Assembly (NCBI GenBank): GCA_033032865.1
Contig: JAWHQI010000267.1
Location: 514,501-578,500 of the forward strand
Reading direction: 5' to 3'
Source: Dactylorhiza incarnata
Taxonomy: Eukaryota; Streptophyta; Magnoliopsida; Asparagales; Orchidaceae
Length of the DNA stretch: 64,000 nucleotides
Shown here: piece after piece, positions 31,718-41,213 of the stretch
Position numbering within the stretch: position 1 is the stretch's first letter
How the letters are laid out: every line of letters starts with the position of its first letter
Made by a program: the position numbers and the translations under genes
The notes under the pieces: generated by a model
Told to the model about the DNA's origin: nothing
Databases searched by the model: none
What the model saw: the letters and a program-made list of their open reading frames with translations, nothing else

Positions 31718-32493
31718 CCACTCGCCCGCCCCCCTTTGGGCGAGTGGGAGGACCCTTCCCACTCGCCCACCCCCTTGGGCGAGTGGGGAGGACTCCTCCC
31801 ACTCGCCCGCCCCCCTTTTTTGGGCGAGTGGGAGGATCCCTCCCACCCGCCCGCCCCCCTTTGGGCGAGTGGGAGGATCCCTCCCCCTCACCCGCCCCAA
31901 GGGGGTGAGTGGACCGAAGTCCACTCGCCCCGCCAAGTTGGCGAGTGGACTTCGGTCCACTCACCCGGTGCCTGGAGGATGAGCGGATTGAAGTCCACCC
32001 GTCTGAGCAGGGCAGCCTCGGTTCGTCCATCCAGAGCAAAGTCGAGTCCGAATTGGTGTGTGGATAGTATTCTCAAACAGCGGAGCTTGGCTATTGGCAG
32101 ACCTATCACGCTATCCGCAACCCATTTTCAGGAAAACTATAAATAAACCCTCATGGGCACCTTGGGGAGTGTTGGTCTTCTCTCCCCCTCGCGTGTTACT
32201 TGCGAGCTAGCACTCCTACCCCCTGTTCGACTAGTCGATAGGCAGGTGTTCCTCTGTGCTCTCCAGGGTGCCCAAGCGCAGCATTGGCTTGGGAGGGGAA
32301 GCTCTCTTTGATCTTCCGGGTGTGTGGCGGGACCTCCTCGCTGTCGCTCAAGGGGTCTGTTTAGGGACTTCAAGTCTTTTTGGTGCAAGGTTCTTCGACT
32401 CTCCATAACCGGTCACGTGTTCAGGCTTAGGTGAAGTAAGGGTCAGCTGCCTCCCCCTTTACGAACGTCGAAACCGGTTCTCTGGTTTCAACA
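31718..32493 (+). repeat. 3' LTR of Tat element, part 2 (right of Copia insertion)
   Basis: Continues the Tat LTR with four more palindromic units, the TATA box at 32138-32145 and the end TTTCAACA. Compared with the 5' LTR it lacks a 4-base CGTG in CCCAAGCGCGTGCAGC and has small substitutions. Confidence 0.93.
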
Positions 32494-34329
32494 CACACCA
32501 CATCCCACGACCAGTCGCCGCTCCTCCTTTAGATTCGGCGGCTCTCCCAAAACAGAGGATTTTTCAGAAGCTACAGTAAAAACAGAGTAATTTCAGGTAG
32601 TGAGTTTTATTATGAAAACTATTGGATTATGTGCAACAAATGCTACCATCCTCCAGACTAATTTAACCTATGCTTTATTTCTTTTATGTGATTCACAAAT
32701 CTTCACATGCTTATATTTTTCCTGTTGACAACCAATTGTGGATTACGAATTTCTTGCTTTCATTTGCAAATTAAAGCTCCATTCAAATGTTAGTGAGTTT
32801 TATTATAAAAAATATTGGATGATTTGCAACCATTGCTATCATGCTCCAGACCAATTTAACCTCTACTTTATTGTTTTTAACAGATTCACAAATATTTACA
32901 TGCTTATATTTTTCCTGTTGGTAACCAATTATGGATTATAAATCCTTAGTAATTGTTGCTAATATAAGTAGAGAGGAGTTCTCTTTTTGCAAGTAAATAC
33001 AAAATGTCTGCTTGAGGTATATTTCATTAGAATAACTATGCAAAAGCTTTACTAATGTTACATTTATGAACACGGTAGATTTCTAATTAGAATATCATGT
33101 ATCAAGTACGAAATTGGGCTGCTTGAGGTGATATTACTAAATGCCATTCCAACCAATCTTTTACATTTAGAGTAGGAACAAAGATTTAGGCTCCTCCCGC
33201 CCTGCTGATTGAAGGCCCATGCAGTAGTTAATATCATTATATATCATGGCATATAAAATTCCTGGAAAGGTTTATGGCACTCTCATGTCATCCATTGCAA
33301 CAACCGATATGCATACTGCTGCTGGAAGTACATATGTTCAAGTTCGTTTAGGCGGTATCGCTTCGGGAGCATTCACCCATACATTGCCGTTGCACTCATG
33401 TAGGGCCGGGGGCCGTGCAGTTGCACTCATGTAGGGCCGGGGTCGCCGGGGGCGGGCGAATCCGACTCCATACCTAGGCCAGACACTGTCCCCCGCCGCC
33501 GTCGTGAACCCGCTCAGGGATGGCTGCTCATGGGAAATGGAGGGTTCATAATGGTAAATCCATTCAGTTCACACAAATCTCAAAAACCCAATTTCAGGTT
33601 CTTCACAACTGCATCCTCCTCCATTCGGCTTTTGATTTGGGCTTCAGACTTCAATATTATAGGGATTCAGGTAATGTATATTAAAATATAATAACTGATT
33701 CATCAATCATATGTTTCATCCCTAAAGCTTATTGCACACTTTAAGCTTCTGATTCATTTCGGATACTCAAACATTTATATAATATCATTTTTAGTAAAAT
33801 GCTGCTAATTTTATGAACTATATATCATTTGGCAATTTCTAACTGATGCTCTAGAAAACTTTCTTCTATACCGGTTATGACTTGGTTTTGCATGCTAGAG
33901 ATGGTTCAACTCACTAGCTAAGGCTTATAGTGAAATCTCTGAAGTTGCAGACACTTCTTCTGTTGGATGCTCCTTACGAATGTTTGGAAGTGTTTCCTCA
34001 TTTATGACATAAATATTTTTCTAATTACCAATAATCTTTGATTGTAATTTTCTACAGCTTATATTTATTAATTATGATGTATGTAATGGTCATAAGGCCT
34101 TGACTATTACTTAAATTTAATATAATATTGTGGACATTAGTTTCGTGGACATACTCTTTATATAGTTTGATAGGTTCCGCATAGCGTAAATTATTCTGCT
34201 ATTTATGTGATTTTATGTGTATCATTTTCTAATACTCCTCTTATATATGTTCTCGGGCTCGACCGGACCCATACTATGTGATACAAGCAGGTGGAACCCG
34301 AGAATGATTGATACCAAGTATAATACTAC
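32494..34329. other. Host DNA without recognised gene; contains a 193-bp tandem duplication
   Basis: The AT-rich, intron- or intergenic-like sequence starts with a GC-rich stretch that continues the leader-like sequence left of the Tat element. Possible splice donors are CAG/GTAGTG (about 32596) and CAG/GTAATG (about 33672). A 62-codon open frame at 33246-33434 has no recognisable domain. A twice-repeated TTGCACTCATGTAGGGCCGG occurs at about 33390-33440. Nothing further can be supported. Confidence 0.4.
32598..32950. repeat. Tandem duplication, period 193 bp
   Basis: TAGTGAGTTTTATTAT begins at 32598 and again at 32791. Both copies continue with ATTGGAT, CTCCAGAC.AATTTAACCT and CATGCTTATATTTTTCCTGT. 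The copies differ at roughly one base in seven, so the duplication is old. Confidence 0.85.
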
Positions 34330-34501
34330 TGTTAAAGTAATGTTTATATTATGAGTAAAGGCCCATTGTTTAGGCCCATTCTTGTATAGCCCACTTAGGC
34401 TCCTTTAGTCTCACATCTCCTATTCTCTTTGTTATATTCTCTTCCTCTTGTATAAATACCCCTCTTTAGGATGAATAAAGTACACTCTTTATCTTCTAAC
34501 A
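34330..34501 (+). repeat. 5' LTR of 172-bp-LTR Copia
   Basis: Carries TATAAATA (about 34451) and AATAAAG (34473), followed by the end TCTAACA and directly by TGGTATCAGAGC (34502-34513), the primer site. Confidence 0.95.
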
Positions 34502-34513
34502 TGGTATCAGAGC

Positions 34514-35161
34514 CAGGTTCGATCTAAAGCTAGGCTCTCCCTAATTTTTTTTTTCTCGCCTCCCTTCTGCTCACAAACTCTCAGCTAGGCTCTCCTGCTC
34601 ACTCGACCTCCCTACCTCCCTCCATTCGACCAAGCGACCTCCCTCCCACTCGCCCAAACCCCCAGCAACCCCCCCCCCCCCCCCCTCACCCACTCGTCCA
34701 ACCTCCCCCTCTCCCACTCGAACAACCCCCTATCCCAACCTCCTCTCCCACTCGCCCAACCCCCCATCCCACTCGCCCAACCCCCCCCCCCCCCCCCCCC
34801 CCCCTCCCTCACTCGCCCAAACCTCCAGCAACCCCCCCTCCCACTCGCCCAAAAACCCCCCTCCCACTCGCCCAAAAACCTCCTCTCTCACTCGCCTACC
34901 CTCCCCCCTCTCCCACTCGCCCAAACCACCCGCCCCTCTCTCACTCGCTCGACCCCTCCCAGCAATTCCCCTCTCCCACTCGCCCAACCACTCACCCAAA
35001 ACCCGCCCATCTCTCTCGCCCAAAGCTCACCTCCCTCTACCACTCGCCCTACCACACGCCCACAACCAACCCACCCATCTCTCCCCCCTCCTCTTGCCGA
35101 GACCACCTAGCTGAGACACCTCGCTGAGAATCCACGAGCTCTCCTCCATTTATTGCCTTTG
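34514..35161 (+). repeat. C-rich leader with degenerate CCCACTCGCCCAA repeats
   Basis: The 5' leader before the ATG at 35162 consists of many copies of a motif like CTCCCACTCGCCCAACC plus two pure C tracts (34669-34685 and 34781-34804). It is nearly devoid of G on the plus strand over about 400 bases. Minus-strand open frames here are repeat artefacts. Confidence 0.8.
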
Positions 35162-37876
35162 ATGGCCGACTCTACTGTTACCTCTGAGTCCCGTCTCCGC
35201 ATCACTCTTGATAGCTCCAACTACCGGATTTGGTCGTTAGCCGTCAAAAGTCATCTTCGCAGTCGCCGTCTCTGGGGGCATCTCGATGGCACCACCCCCA
35301 TCCCTACGACAACAGCTGACAAAGCATCTGATAAGGCCTTCCTCAGTCTTCTCGATACCTGGCACTATGATGAGCATCGGGCAATCGATGTCATCCTTCA
35401 ATCCGTCTCGCCCTCACTCATGCTGCAACTTGAACCTTATGACACTGCAGCCTCAATGTGGACTCATCTTCGTACCTACTTCACCTTAACTGACAGTGCG
35501 CATGAGTTTCAGCTTCTTCAAACTATCCAGTCCACCCGTCAAGGAAATTTCTCCATTCGTCAGTACCATGCCACCATGATTGATCTCTGGAATCAGCTTA
35601 GCATCATGGAGCCGTCTCCGCTTCCCGGAGACACAAGTCCTTTCTACCAACAGTACCTTGCTCTTCGCGATCGTCGTCGACTACTGCAGTTCCTTATGCA
35701 TCTCCGGCCTGAATTTCAAACCTTTGCTGGCATACTTCTTCAACGATCTCTGTCTCCCTCCTTAGATGTTGCGGTAAATGAACTAACAGCAGAGGAAAAT
35801 CGTCGCCTTGCCCTTGAGAATGGCTCCTCTCTGGAACCCACTGTTTTGGCTACCCCGGTACCTCCTGCTATGGCCGCTACCTCTCGGCCTCCTCCCCGGT
35901 CATCACCCTCCCCCTCTGGAAATCGCCAATCTCAGGCAATGCAGGCTACTCCTCCTGGGCAAAAATGGTGCAACTGGCACAAACGCTATGGAACTCATAC
36001 CACTCAAGAGTGCCTTGCTCTTGCAAACCGCAAGGCTCAAGAAGCTGCGGGCCACCGGTCCGCTAATCGCCCCGCTCCTCAGGCTGCTACTACTGCTCTC
36101 GCCCCAACCTTCTCTCCAGAACAGATGCAGCAACTTATGGCAATGATGCAGGTCAACAGTTCCTCCTCTGACATAGGTTCTTCCTCCGCTGCTGCTGCCG
36201 CCGGTATTACTCCTGCCTCTTGGATTTTGGACTCGGGTGCTTCCTACCATATGACGAATGATGATAACCACCTCTCTTTTCTTACACCCCTCTCCTCACC
36301 ATCCTCTATTCGCACTGCTGATGGCACTTTACTCCCAATTCAGGGTCGTGGACATCTCCTAGACCACCCTAACTTCATTATTCCTCATGTCTATTATGTT
36401 CCGAAATTGGCCATGAATCTCTTATCTGTTTCTCAACTTACTGATCATAATTTCTCTGTTTCTTTCAATACTGTTAACTGCTCTATACAGGATTCCACTA
36501 CGGGGAAGGTTGTTGGTAAGGGTCTTCGTCGGAACGGTCTCTACTACCTTACCAGTCTGCATCTCCCACTTTCCCAGTCCACTGTTGCTGTTGCTTCTCC
36601 TGCCGTCCTCTCCTCGTGTGATCTCTGGCATCGACGTCTTGCTCATGTCTCGCTACCACGACTTCAACTTCTGGCCTCCTCCGGTGCTCTGGGTTCTGTC
36701 ACTCCAAAAATGCTTAACCCTTGTACTCATTGTATTCGAGGTCGTCAAATTGCCTCCTCTTTTCCCACTAGCACTTCTGCTACTGTAGCCCCGTTTGAGT
36801 TAGTTCACTCCGATGTTTGGGGGCCTTCTCCTCACATTTCCAAAGGAGGAAACAAATATTATGTCATTTTTGTTGACGATTACTCTCGCTTTACTTGGTT
36901 ATATCTATTGAATGCTAAGTCTGATGTTTTTTCTAAGTATGTTGAATTTACTTCTATGGTAGCTACGCAATTTGCCTGTAAAATTAAAACTTTGCGTACC
37001 GACTCTGGGGGGGAATATCTCTCACACTGCTTTCAGAAGTTCCTTCGGTCTCAAGGAACTCTTGCTCAATACTCATGTGCTCATACTCCCCAACAAAATG
37101 GAGTAGCCGAACGTCGACATAGACTCATTTTGGAAGTAGCGAGATCTCTTCTTCTCACCTCTTCGGTACCTGTCCAATACTGGGCAGAAGCTGTTCTTAC
37201 TAGTGTTTTCTTAACAAATAAAATCCCTACCCCAAATCTGCAAAACATCTCCCCGTTCGAGCGACTTTATCACAAGACCCCAACATACTCCCACTTTAGA
37301 GTGTTTGGGTGTACTTGCTTTGTTAAACTCCCCTCCGTTGAAAGAGATAAGCTATCACCTCGCTCTGTGGCTTGTGTCTTTCTGGGCTACAGCGAACAAC
37401 ACAAGGGTTACAGATGCTATGATCCTGTTGCCAAACGCATGCGTATCTCCCAGCATGTGGTTTTCCTTAAACACCTTCCATACTATGCTTTTCCAAATCC
37501 ACCTATCCCATTAACACCATCCACCCCTGAAGATCTCATATTTCTTGACATCTCTCAACCACTTACATCTCCAGTAACCACCTCTGCTCCTCCTGATGTT
37601 CGAACTAGTGAGCTCGACCCAACAAACGATCAGGCCCTCTCCGAAATCCCTGATCCACACCCCAATAACAGTGAATCATCACAATCTCCCATCCCTCTTC
37701 GTCGGTCTACTCGCACCCACAAGCCTCCAAATCGTCTTAGCCTGTTCTCCTCTCTCACTCCTGTTCTCCAAGCGTTTCTTTCAACTACCTCTAATCATCA
37801 GGAACCCCAAACATACCATGATGCAGCCTCTATACCTGCTTGGCAACATGCAATGGATGAAGATTACAAGCCTTGA
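35162..37876 (+). pseudogene. Copia Gag, protease, integrase (frameshifted before RT)
   Basis: The ATG at 35162 (MADSTVTSESRLRITLD) opens about 904 codons. The Gag core is SSNYRIWSLAVKSHLRSRRL and FQLLQTIQSTRQGNFSIRQY. In place of the usual CX2CX4HX4C knuckle it has CNWHKRYGTHTTQEC (CX2HX5HX4C). The protease is WILDSGASYHMT. Integrase shows WHRRLAHV...CTHC, VHSDVWGPSPHISKGGNKYY, RTDSGGEY and NGVAERRHRLILEV (Asp, Asp, Glu intact). The C-terminal domain is VFGCTCFVKLPSVERDKLS. A single-base loss around 37870 (MDEDYK then CCTTGA) ends the frame just where RT begins. Confidence 0.93.
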
Positions 37877-39180
37877 AGAAAACAAATACTTGGGATCTTG
37901 TTGTGCCTCCTAAGGGCACTCGACCTATCAGTTGTAAATGGGTTTACAAAATCAAAACTCTGGCTGATGGCACCATCGACAAATATAAAGCACGCTTGGT
38001 TGCTCGTGGTTTTCAACAGCAATATGGTATTGATTATGATGAAACTTTCGCACCAGTTGCCAAGATGACCACCATTCGCACCATTCTCGTCATTGCCTCT
38101 ATTCACTCATGGAACATCACTCAGCTTGATGTCAAGAATGCTTTCTTGCATGGAGATCTTTCTGAAAATGTCTATATGATACCACCACCGGGATTTCAAC
38201 ACTCAGCTGGACAAGTCTGTCATCTTCGCAAAGCTCTTTATGGTCTCAAACAAGCTCCTCGTGCTTGGTTCTCAAAATTTGCAACTGCAATGCTGGCCTT
38301 TGGCTTTACTGCTAGTCTCTCTGAACCGGCATTGTTTACTCATGTCTCCGACACTATCCTGCTTCTATATGTTGACGATATGATTATCATAGGAGGAAAC
38401 TCTCGGCATATCCAAGAAGTCAAGACTTACCTAAATACTCAATTCGAGATGAAAGACCTCGGACCATTACGATATTTTCTAGGTCTTGAAGTTGATCATT
38501 CTCCCAGAGGATACGTCTTATCTCAACAGAAGTTCATCACTGAGATACTTGACCGTGCTGCTCTAACAGATGACCGCATTGCTGCAACTCCTATTGAACT
38601 AAATGTTAAACTGAGTCCTCAGGAAGGGGAGATCCTACCTGATCCCTCCAGATACCGACAGCTAGTTGGGATGCTAGTGTATCTCACCATCAGTCGACCG
38701 GACATCTCTCACGCTACTCACATTCTTAGCCAGTTTGTTGCGCAACCACGGGGCACCCATTATGCGGCTCTTCTCCGCACCTTGCGATACCTTCGGGGTA
38801 CAAGAACACGATCACTATTTTTTGACTCAACCTCTCCTCTGGAACTTCGTGCCTATTCTGATGCTGATTGGGCTGGTGACATATCTGATCGCAAGTCTAC
38901 CACTGGGTATTGCATCTTTCTTGGCAACTCTCTCATCTCCTGGAAGTCCAAGAAACAAGATGTCATATCTCGCTCTAGTACTGAAGCTGAGTACCGTGCC
39001 ATGGCTACCACTGCTGCAGAAATAACTTGGCTTCGTCGTTTGTTGCAGGAGCTCCATACCATCATCCCTGGCACTACACCACTCTACTGCGACAACACTG
39101 GTGCTATACAGATTGCTTCAAATCCAGTTTTCCATGAACGCACCAAACACATTGAAATTGATTGCCATTATGTTAGATAG
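37873..39180 (+). pseudogene. Copia reverse transcriptase and RNase H
   Basis: The frame starting at 37873 overlaps the previous one by a few bases. RT: NTWDLVVPPKGTRPISCKWV, GIDYDETFAPVAKMTTIRTI, LDVKNAFLHGDLSENVYM, ALYGLKQAPRAWF and the catalytic LLYVDDMIIIGGN. RNase H: LRAYSDADWAGDISDRKSTT, SRSSTEAEYRAMATTAAEI, YCDNTGAIQIA. A TAG at 39178-39180 stops it. The frame then continues QFLNNVISPPHVPSASQIAD to a natural stop near 39330, so only about 50 C-terminal residues are lost. Confidence 0.93.
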
Positions 39181-39373
39181 CAATTCCTCAACAACGTTAT
39201 CTCGCCGCCTCATGTACCATCTGCTTCTCAGATAGCTGATTTCTTTACCAAGTCCCACTCAGTCCAGCGGCACGAATTCCTGATTCGCCAGCTCTCCTTG
39301 ATCGACACATGTGACAATGTTGTTCCCTGATTGTTCCGCTGCTATTCAAACTTCAACTTCAACAGTTATAAGT

Positions 39374-39389
39374 TTGAGGGGGGGGGGGG
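39374..39389 (+). other. Polypurine tract of 172-bp-LTR Copia
   Basis: TTGA followed by twelve G abuts the 3' LTR. The length of the G run may be inaccurate (see the homopolymer finding). Confidence 0.8.
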
Positions 39390-39561
39390 TGTTAAAGTAA
39401 TGTTTATATTATGAGTAAAGGCCCATTGTTTAGGCCCATTCTTGTATAGCCCACTTAGGCTCCTTTAGTCCCACATCTCCTATTCTCTTTGTTATATTCT
39501 CTTCCTCTTGTATAAATACCCCTTTTTGGGATGAATAAAGTACACTCTTTATCTTCTAACA
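39390..39561 (+). repeat. 3' LTR of 172-bp-LTR Copia
   Basis: Partner of 34330-34501; the differences include CACATC context T/C and CTCTTTAGG versus CTTTTTGGG. TSD ACTAC at 39562-39566. Confidence 0.95.
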
Positions 39562-39566
39562 ACTAC

Positions 39567-39913
39567 ATGCGAAACACCATAGTGCTCGAGCATATGCAAT
39601 CGTTACGTTCAGCATGCACACGCTTACACATGCACTATTACACATGCAATGGATAATGCCCTGCATGTAACAGCGGACTCAACTGGCCGTGCACTAGACC
39701 ATGTGCAAATCAGGGCCCACGCATGAAGGACATGCTACAAGGTGCTCATGAGGCTCTTTGTTACACGTTTATTTTCGGTGCTCACCTTGCGATATGTAAG
39801 TACGGTGGCAAAATAATCTCGGCAAAATAATCTCGGGGAGCTTGCTTGAACAAATACTCATAACTCTCCAGCTTCAGGATTAAGATGGTTATTTCTTCAG
39901 TTGAACCATCTAC
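39567..39913. repeat. Host DNA; left part of segmental duplication copy A
   Basis: From about 39772 this matches 46056-46170 (CTCTCCAGCTTCA, TGGTTATTTCTTCA, AACCATCTAC). The earlier part 39567-39771 is unique with no gene seen. The match continues after the Copia element at 44608. Confidence 0.75.
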
Positions 39914-40650
39914 TGTTGAGTTTGTGAAGTGAGCTGTCGCCCGGCGACAGTGGCTATCGCCGGCGACACTGGCTATCGCCGGCGACAGCGGGCGAGTATC
40001 ATACTCGCCGCCGAGTAGGCATCTGCCTATAAATAGAGGGGTACCCCCCCCTAAAGAGTATCCATTCTGAAAGTGGCGAGTAGAGACTTCAGAAGTGACG
40101 AGTATCATCAACTCTGAGCGAGTTAGAGATACCAGAGCGCTACCCGGCGAGCATCGGACTTGGAGTAAGTTCGGCAGGCGAGCAACGGACTTGGAGCGAG
40201 TTCGGCGAGCCTTCTTGTGCGAGTAGCGAGTAGAGGAGATATCTCCGGCGACAGTGGATATCGCCAGGCGACAGTGAGAAGCAAGGAAACGCGCGCGGTG
40301 AGCGTGCGAGTATCCTGGAGAGCGAGCAGTGAGCTTGCGAGTATCCTGGAGCGCGAGCAGCGAGCTTGCGAGGATTGGAGATATCGCCCGACGACAGTCA
40401 ATATCGCCGGCGACAGCGAGTAGCGAGCTTCTGTGGCGAGGAGCGAGTATCACCAGCGAGGTGTGCTCGGGAGGAGAAGCGGACCTTGTCCGTGACCAAA
40501 GTCTACTTTCTTTTGGCTGTTGTGATTCAAGTTGGATGCAACTTGTATTCAGCCGTGTGATTTTGCAATTGATTGCCTAGTTGTGATATAAAATCTTCTT
40601 TGTCCATCGTTGGTTCACTTGACCGATAGCAGATCCGAGAAAATTCAACA
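39914..40650 (+). repeat. 5' LTR of RT-less Copia
   Basis: A 737-bp LTR rich in a palindromic TCGCCGGCGA motif and in GCGAGTATCC/GCGAGCAG repeats. TATAAATAGAGG lies near 40027, followed by a C run of 8. Immediately downstream at 40651-40661 is TGGTATCAGAG, the initiator-Met primer site. Confidence 0.94.
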
Positions 40651-40715
40651 TGGTATCAGAGGAGGGAGGTTGCTGAAGCAGCGCCTGCTATCGGAGTTCA
40701 AGGTTGTCATCCAAG

Positions 40716-41213
40716 ATGGACGGTGGAGGAGGTTTTGCGAGAGGACTAGGAATCGAGTTGCTTACTCAAACCAACTACAAGAAGTGGAAGTCTTGTATGG
40801 AAAGCTACCTTCTTGGAGAGGATCTCTGGGAGGTTGTTGGTGGTGGGGAGCAAGAGAAACTTGTAGCTGCCGGTGATAATGGTCCAGCTGTGAGAGCTTG
40901 GAGGAAGACCAATGCCAAGGCGGAGTTCACCTTGAAGAGAGCCATATCACCTGACTTGTTCGACCACATCATTGGTTGCAAGTCAGCGTCTGCGATCTGG
41001 ATAGCCCTCGATGGGTTATTCAACAAGAAGAATGTGGCGCGGCTACAATTCCTGGAGAATGAGTTGGCGAAGTCGACTCAAGGCGAGATGGCGATATCCA
41101 CCTTCTTCCTGAAGGTGAAGAACCTATGCGGAGAGATCTCGGCCTTGGATCCTGAAGAGCCAATCTCAGAGGCGAAGTTGAAGCGACACATACTCCGAGG
41201 CTTGAGGAGGTAG
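40716..41213 (+). pseudogene. Gag N-terminal part of RT-less Copia
   Basis: The ATG at 40716 (MDGGGGFARGLGIELLTQTN) starts the Gag core: NYKKWKSCMESYLLGEDLWE, WRKTNAKAEFTLKRAISPDL, ARLQFLENELAKSTQGEMAI. A single TAG at 41211-41213 (LRR*YVAFVTSVQGW) separates it from the rest. The sequence on both sides is in the same frame, so the loss is by one nonsense change. Confidence 0.92.

Larger units (their letters stand above)
7180..32493 (+). mobile_element. Tat-lineage Ty3/gypsy element, host of two nested insertions
   Basis: The 5' LTR is 7180-8117 (TGTATAAC...TTTCAACA). The 3' LTR is split: 25677-25909 and 31718-32493. Flanks read CACCA on the left (7175-7179) and CACCA at 32496-32500 on the right, if one extra CA at the LTR end is allowed. 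The RT shows KACPKDCYPLPRIDALVD, typical of Tat. A second, acquired RNase H domain before the integrase is diagnostic for this lineage. Gag and protease are missing, and the RT follows shortly after the 5' LTR. Several stops and a frameshift mark it as defective. Without the Athila and Copia insertions the element is about 7.4 kb. Two minisatellites sit between pol and the 3' LTR, a position known to be repeat-prone in Tat/Ogre elements. Confidence 0.9.
34330..39561 (+). mobile_element. Ty1/Copia element with 172-bp LTRs, nearly intact
   Basis: LTRs 34330-34501 and 39390-39561 (TGTTAAAG...TCTAACA) differ at only three or four positions. The target duplication ACTAC is exact (34325-34329 and 39562-39566). 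The primer site is complementary to initiator tRNA-Met, and a G-rich polypurine tract precedes the 3' LTR. All Copia domains are present in order with one frameshift and one late stop. It is probably one of the younger elements in the window. The short LTR points to an Ale/Ivana-type lineage, but this is tentative. Confidence 0.94.

Noticed and set aside
33246..33434. 62-codon open frame in host DNA
   Set aside because: No homology recognised, and its end consists of a short duplicated sequence.
34612..35106. Gly-rich minus-strand open frames
   Set aside because: Mirror image of the C-rich leader repeats of the Copia element.
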